NCBI RefSeq assembly: GCF_036785885.1
Contig: NC_092323.1
Location: 9,804,501 to 9,868,500, forward strand
Source of the DNA: Coffea arabica
Lineage: Eukaryota; Streptophyta; Magnoliopsida; Gentianales; Rubiaceae
DNA: 64,000 nucleotides
Direction: 5' to 3'
Below the pieces are notes generated by a model, which did not search any database, was not told the DNA's origin, and saw nothing but the letters and a program-made list of their open reading frames with translations. The position numbers and the translations under genes are program-made. This document shows, in pieces, positions 60,237-64,000 of the stretch (the first letter of the stretch is position 1; each line of letters opens with the position of its first letter).

Positions 60237-61216
60237 TTACATTTTTCCCCTCTTAAAAATATAAATTATGATTCTAAAACAAAGCTGGGGATTGACCAAA
60301 ATAAAAATTCATACTAGTTGCTTTAATTTGATGGCAACAAGTCAAATTATTGTTTGAAACTTTGAATAGCAAAAGCGCTAGTTTTGATTAAGTTAGCACA
60401 TTGGTTTCTTGAAATAATTATTTCCAAATAAAGAAAAAAGGTCTTTGCGCAAAAAAAAAAAAACTTTATATTATATGTTAACCAATATCTATCTAATAGA
60501 TACTCAATAAAAAAATTTTTTAAAAAAAGTGTAATGCACGTTCACCCATGACCATGAGTTGGGGTCAACTCCCCCGTCCGATGCATATTGACATTTTCTT
60601 CGAAGATGCGTTGAGATTGTTATGTGTTAAAAAAAAAAAAAATTAAGGACTGGCCACTGGCATTAGTTGGCAAAAGTGTCGAATAAAATTACCAATAGCC
60701 AATGCATCCCTTCAAGTTTTATGGAGGAGGGCATGCAACCGTTCCTGAAGATTTATGGCTAAGATTTGATCCAAAAAACATATAAGACTCAAATTGCATA
60801 TTGTACGTCATTTTTCACGTTATATATAAAATTTATAAAATTTTATTTTATAATTATATATTATTAAAAATAAATTATACCGTATACATACAAAACATAA
60901 TTTGTACATTTTACACAAAATCATTCCGAATAATTTTCTGACAAAATGTTCCGGTCCCTTGTCCAAGTTCTACCGACAAAAACCCGAGTGAAGGAGGCAC
61001 ATGGGTTGGGTGTGTTTTGGAGCTGGCGCTCATAATTCTGACTAGTGCAGTTGCACTTGGGTTAAGTTCATTACACAAACGTTTTGACTCTACACTTGCT
61101 GAAACGCAGATAGCGTTGAATTGCGGATAAATAAAGTTGGTAGTTTTGGTACAAAACCGGCTTTATCATTTTTATTGATGAACATTGGAATTTGGAAGGA
61201 AATCCTTCTTGGGAAA
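60237..61216. other. Non-coding spacer
   Basis: AT-rich with several A-runs (60450, 60630). No gene or complete element recognised. Confidence 0.55.
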
Positions 61217-61362
61217 ATGCCCCGTTTGGATTGCTTTTATCTGGATTTTTTTTTTTGTAGAAAAATTACTGTATCGATTTGATACATATGAAGTAAAAAG
61301 GTGATAGAAAAATATGTTCACGAAAAATATAATAATTTTTTTGAGAAAAAATCGCAATCCAC
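61217..61362. mobile_element. Small MITE with GTTTGGATTGC ends
   Basis: Left end ccccgtttggattgctttta; right end aaaaaatcgcaatccacttt, whose reverse repeats gtggattgcgatttttt. A ttactgtatcg word lies between. About 145 bp; it belongs to the same broad class as 13344. Target-site duplication not resolved. Confidence 0.55.
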
Positions 61363-61810
61363 TTTCCATCATCATAGACTATGAACAGTGGGTCTATACA
61401 AGTATCCATTGTCCACGGCCACGCAGGGAAAACACGGCATTTCATTTATCTATTGATACTTGTGTATAATTTTAACAGGTTCGTTTGACATTTCTCACAC
61501 GCCTACAGCTTTTTCATTTATGATAAGAGGCAGTTGAGAGGCGGTCAATTAGAATATCTAACAATTTCACAATCAGATCGGTAGACAACAAAGCACTATT
61601 CAATGATCAATGGAAAAACCTGGAGGCAAAACTCGAGTACTTGAAGAGCCTTCTGAAAGCTAGTAGTTCTCGAAGAGAAACCAGGATGGCTATCACATAC
61701 ATAATTCTTATATAAAAAGCAGTGAAATCAAAGCCAGCAGATAAGGGCTTGGATGCATATCAGAGCACTTTTCACTTTTAAATTGATCGTGTAGTACAGC
61801 ACCTACATTC

Positions 61811-63369
61811 CTAAAAGATTCCCAAATTTCTAGTAGCTGGAGGAGGAGCTGACATGTAACAACAAAATTGCGGGATATGGGTTGATGCTCTTCGTTTGGG
61901 CGTATCCATGGACTCGATGACTGGCTGGTTCAGATATGCATATTTGCTCTTTGTCCACCTGCATATTTGGGTAGGAGAGAAATTTATATGACAACTAAAA
62001 GCATAACTGAATATTGTAATCTCAGCAATGTGGCATAATAAAGGAGTGTGGCAGAGCCAGCTACAATCAATGAGATTGCTAAAACATCTCAGTGAGCCTC
62101 TTCAACTTACCAATCCTTTATTCCTACTCGCAACTCTTTAATCTTCTCATCCTTCTGGCTAAAGCTTTTAGCAGTATCCTTTTCTTTACCATCATCATCC
62201 TCCTTCAAAGATTCCTCAAATCGCCGATAATCATCTTCCTGTACACCAGATATTCAAGAACATTAATCACCAATACCAGCATTTAAAATCAAAATCATCC
62301 CTCTTTACACGTTTCCCCAGACAAAGTTAACAAAAACAAGATCTACAGACAAATGCTTGCCCTTTAAACCGAAATTTTTTGTCGAAAAATGGCCGGAAAT
62401 ACTGTATGTTAATGGGCATGGTTGGCTGTTGAATTATCCCACTATACAAGTATTAGAGAGGAAATTCGTGACCGCTCTGCAGTTAAGTTGAAATTGGATG
62501 CTAGCAAATGAAAGACAATGGCCTGTATCAAGCAGGTCTTCTATTTAAATGCAGTCCAAGACCATGTCTTTATCTGAGAAAACGAAAATTTATCCAGGAA
62601 ATAAGATGTTAGGTGATGAGAATAAAGCCACAAACATGAATCAATCAAGGGTTCTAATGATTTTGAATTAAAGAATGCTTATAAAGTACTCTTTTGCATT
62701 GATTGACCGGCCACCATAATCAGTTCTATCAAGCTCCTTATTTCTAGCATACCATCACCAGAACCGTGAATAAGAATAAAAAGATAAAACAGCAGTAGCA
62801 TCCGTAAGTTTATAAACCAAAATGCAAAATGGAAAACATTGGTGATATCCTTGTAGAATGGACTTGATGTGGACCAAGTCAAGCAAGGAAGCATGTTTCT
62901 ACTTCGTCAAAATTTAGTGACTTTTCCTTTTTTGATAAACAGAAAACTGTTAATAAAATCTCAATGCCTGGAGCATACTTTGTTAGATAAGAATCTTCGT
63001 TCCAGTATCCAATAAAACTGAACTCAAATGCAATTCATGGTAATTCTTGAAAGCCATTTTTCCAGGATCCTCAAACTTTTGTGTTTGTAGCAAGAACTCT
63101 ACGATGAAACTTACTGACAGATTGCGCGCCCTGATACGAGCAGCAGCTTTGATTGCAGCAAGCAGGTGATCTTCCTCGACCATACTCCTTTGCCTCCAAT
63201 ACATAGCAATCTCTTGATTAGTCACGCTCACCACTGTTGGTCGCTTTATTGCTGGATTGGCAGTACACGAAAACTTGGGTAATGGTGGCAGAGGAGGAGG
63301 AGGTGGTGGAGTAGAGCCCATCTTTAGCCTCGAACTATGAGTTTCGCTTTTAGTTTCGATTTGCATCAT
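61811..63369 (-). CDS. Plant-specific protein of unknown function, 176 residues
   Basis: Exons 63369-63115, 62238-62111 and 61958-61811 join in phase with GT-AG introns of 876 and 152 bases. ATG 63367-63369 begins MMQIETKSE. Residues about 21-32 are a proline-rich run (PPPPPPLPPLP). Then comes a compact helical-looking segment, VTNQEIAMYWRQRSMVEEDH followed by LLAAIKAAARIRARNLS. Next is a charged acidic/lysine segment (EDDYRRFEESLKEDDDGKEK...), a WWTKSKYAYLNQP motif and a C-terminus with PKRRAS, HIPQFCCYM and PPPATRNLGIF. No transmembrane span or signal peptide. Clean phase and splice sites support a real gene; I do not recognise the family, and I assign no function. Confidence 0.72.
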
Positions 63370-64000
63370 TTTGAAAATTTCTAACCAATTTTACTCATGC
63401 AGAGAGCCCCTAACAAATTTGATCTGTTGTTTCTCCAATTCTTATAGTGGAGCTCAAGTCCTTGAGAGTTAAGACGCACAAGTTTCATGAATGTGCTGCA
63501 GCTAATGATTCAACTTCCAACCTAACTGTCAGAGAGACTAGGTGACCATGATTTGTCTTCTCTAGGCGCAACTCTTCTGCATAAATAACTTGCACAATTC
63601 TGTTAGTCCATACACTGTACAAGCAAGTGAGAGCAAATGAAAATCTGACTGACTTGAAAGAGAAAAGGAGCAAAATCTGACTGGTAGATGCAACCTTGAC
63701 ATTTCCAGTGAAAGGGTAAGATTGACAGCATGTTGCTACTTACTTTCTCGAACCAAATACGAAACATCTCATCTGCGTACGGTTAGATGTCAATAACCTA
63801 CCAGTCCACAGGAGACACTCAAATGCTGGACATCGAATGCTGCTAGAAACCAAGTTGGGAACTCTACTTCAAAAGCTTTCAATTTTATCATAGTTTGCCT
63901 GAAAATGAAAGAGACTGCACCTCGCAGGGAAAACATTAACAACATAGAGATGGACGTATCTACCTTAATCACTCTTTAGACATATTTTAATAACGTGCTG
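63370..64000. other. Upstream flank of the unknown gene
   Basis: Should contain the 5' leader and promoter of the minus-strand gene. A minus-strand open frame at 63790-63972 starts at GTG, so it is not a supported gene here; it could be part of an exon of a gene beyond the window. Confidence 0.4.

Overview
The window is nuclear DNA of a flowering plant, most likely a eudicot. The genes have GT-AG introns (plus two GC-AG introns), AT-rich non-coding DNA and plant-specific protein families. The spacers are packed with plant transposon types: MULEs, hAT-like and Harbinger-like MITEs, a solo LTR, LINE tails and SINE-like inserts. The species cannot be named from the sequence alone.

Layout. 1-1183 is a broken copy of a PP2C gene, base-for-base the same as 15011-16193. 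1639-4086 (-) is an intronless OSCA4.1-type channel gene. 4.1-14.4 kb is spacer holding a LINE tail, a perfect solo LTR with target-site duplication, and MITEs. 15253-20521 (+) is an intact clade-D PP2C phosphatase gene in four coding exons, with two DNA elements in its third intron. 22047-23669 is a Pack-MULE carrying the N-terminal part of an ARM-repeat gene. 24824-27226 (-) is a seven-exon membrane-anchored receptor-like kinase. 29503-30980 is a second Pack-MULE carrying the front half of an organellar tyrosyl-tRNA synthetase. 35381-37076 (-) is a NEP1-interacting RING-H2 protein gene. 37-54 kb is gene-poor, with a set of old, diverged, partly tandem non-coding duplications and many retroposons. 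56203-59145 (-) is a prolyl 4-hydroxylase in seven exons. 59512-60227 is a third MULE. 61811-63369 (-) is a three-exon gene of unknown function.

How the genes relate. They are separately transcribed and do not form a pathway. OSCA4.1, the NIP RING gene and P4H appear to be an old syntenic group: from memory their Arabidopsis counterparts lie close together on chromosome 4, and NIP2 and P4H5 lie side by side on chromosome 2. Against that stable frame, the window shows active remodelling: three MULEs with perfect 9-bp target-site duplications, two of which have captured host gene fragments and keep long open reading frames, and a very recent (or artefactual) duplication that truncates a PP2C copy.

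Several apparent open frames begin at TTG or GTG. I moved such starts to the first plausible ATG or to a splice acceptor. All exon limits were derived by eye from splice signals, reading phase and remembered family sequences; no alignment was run.
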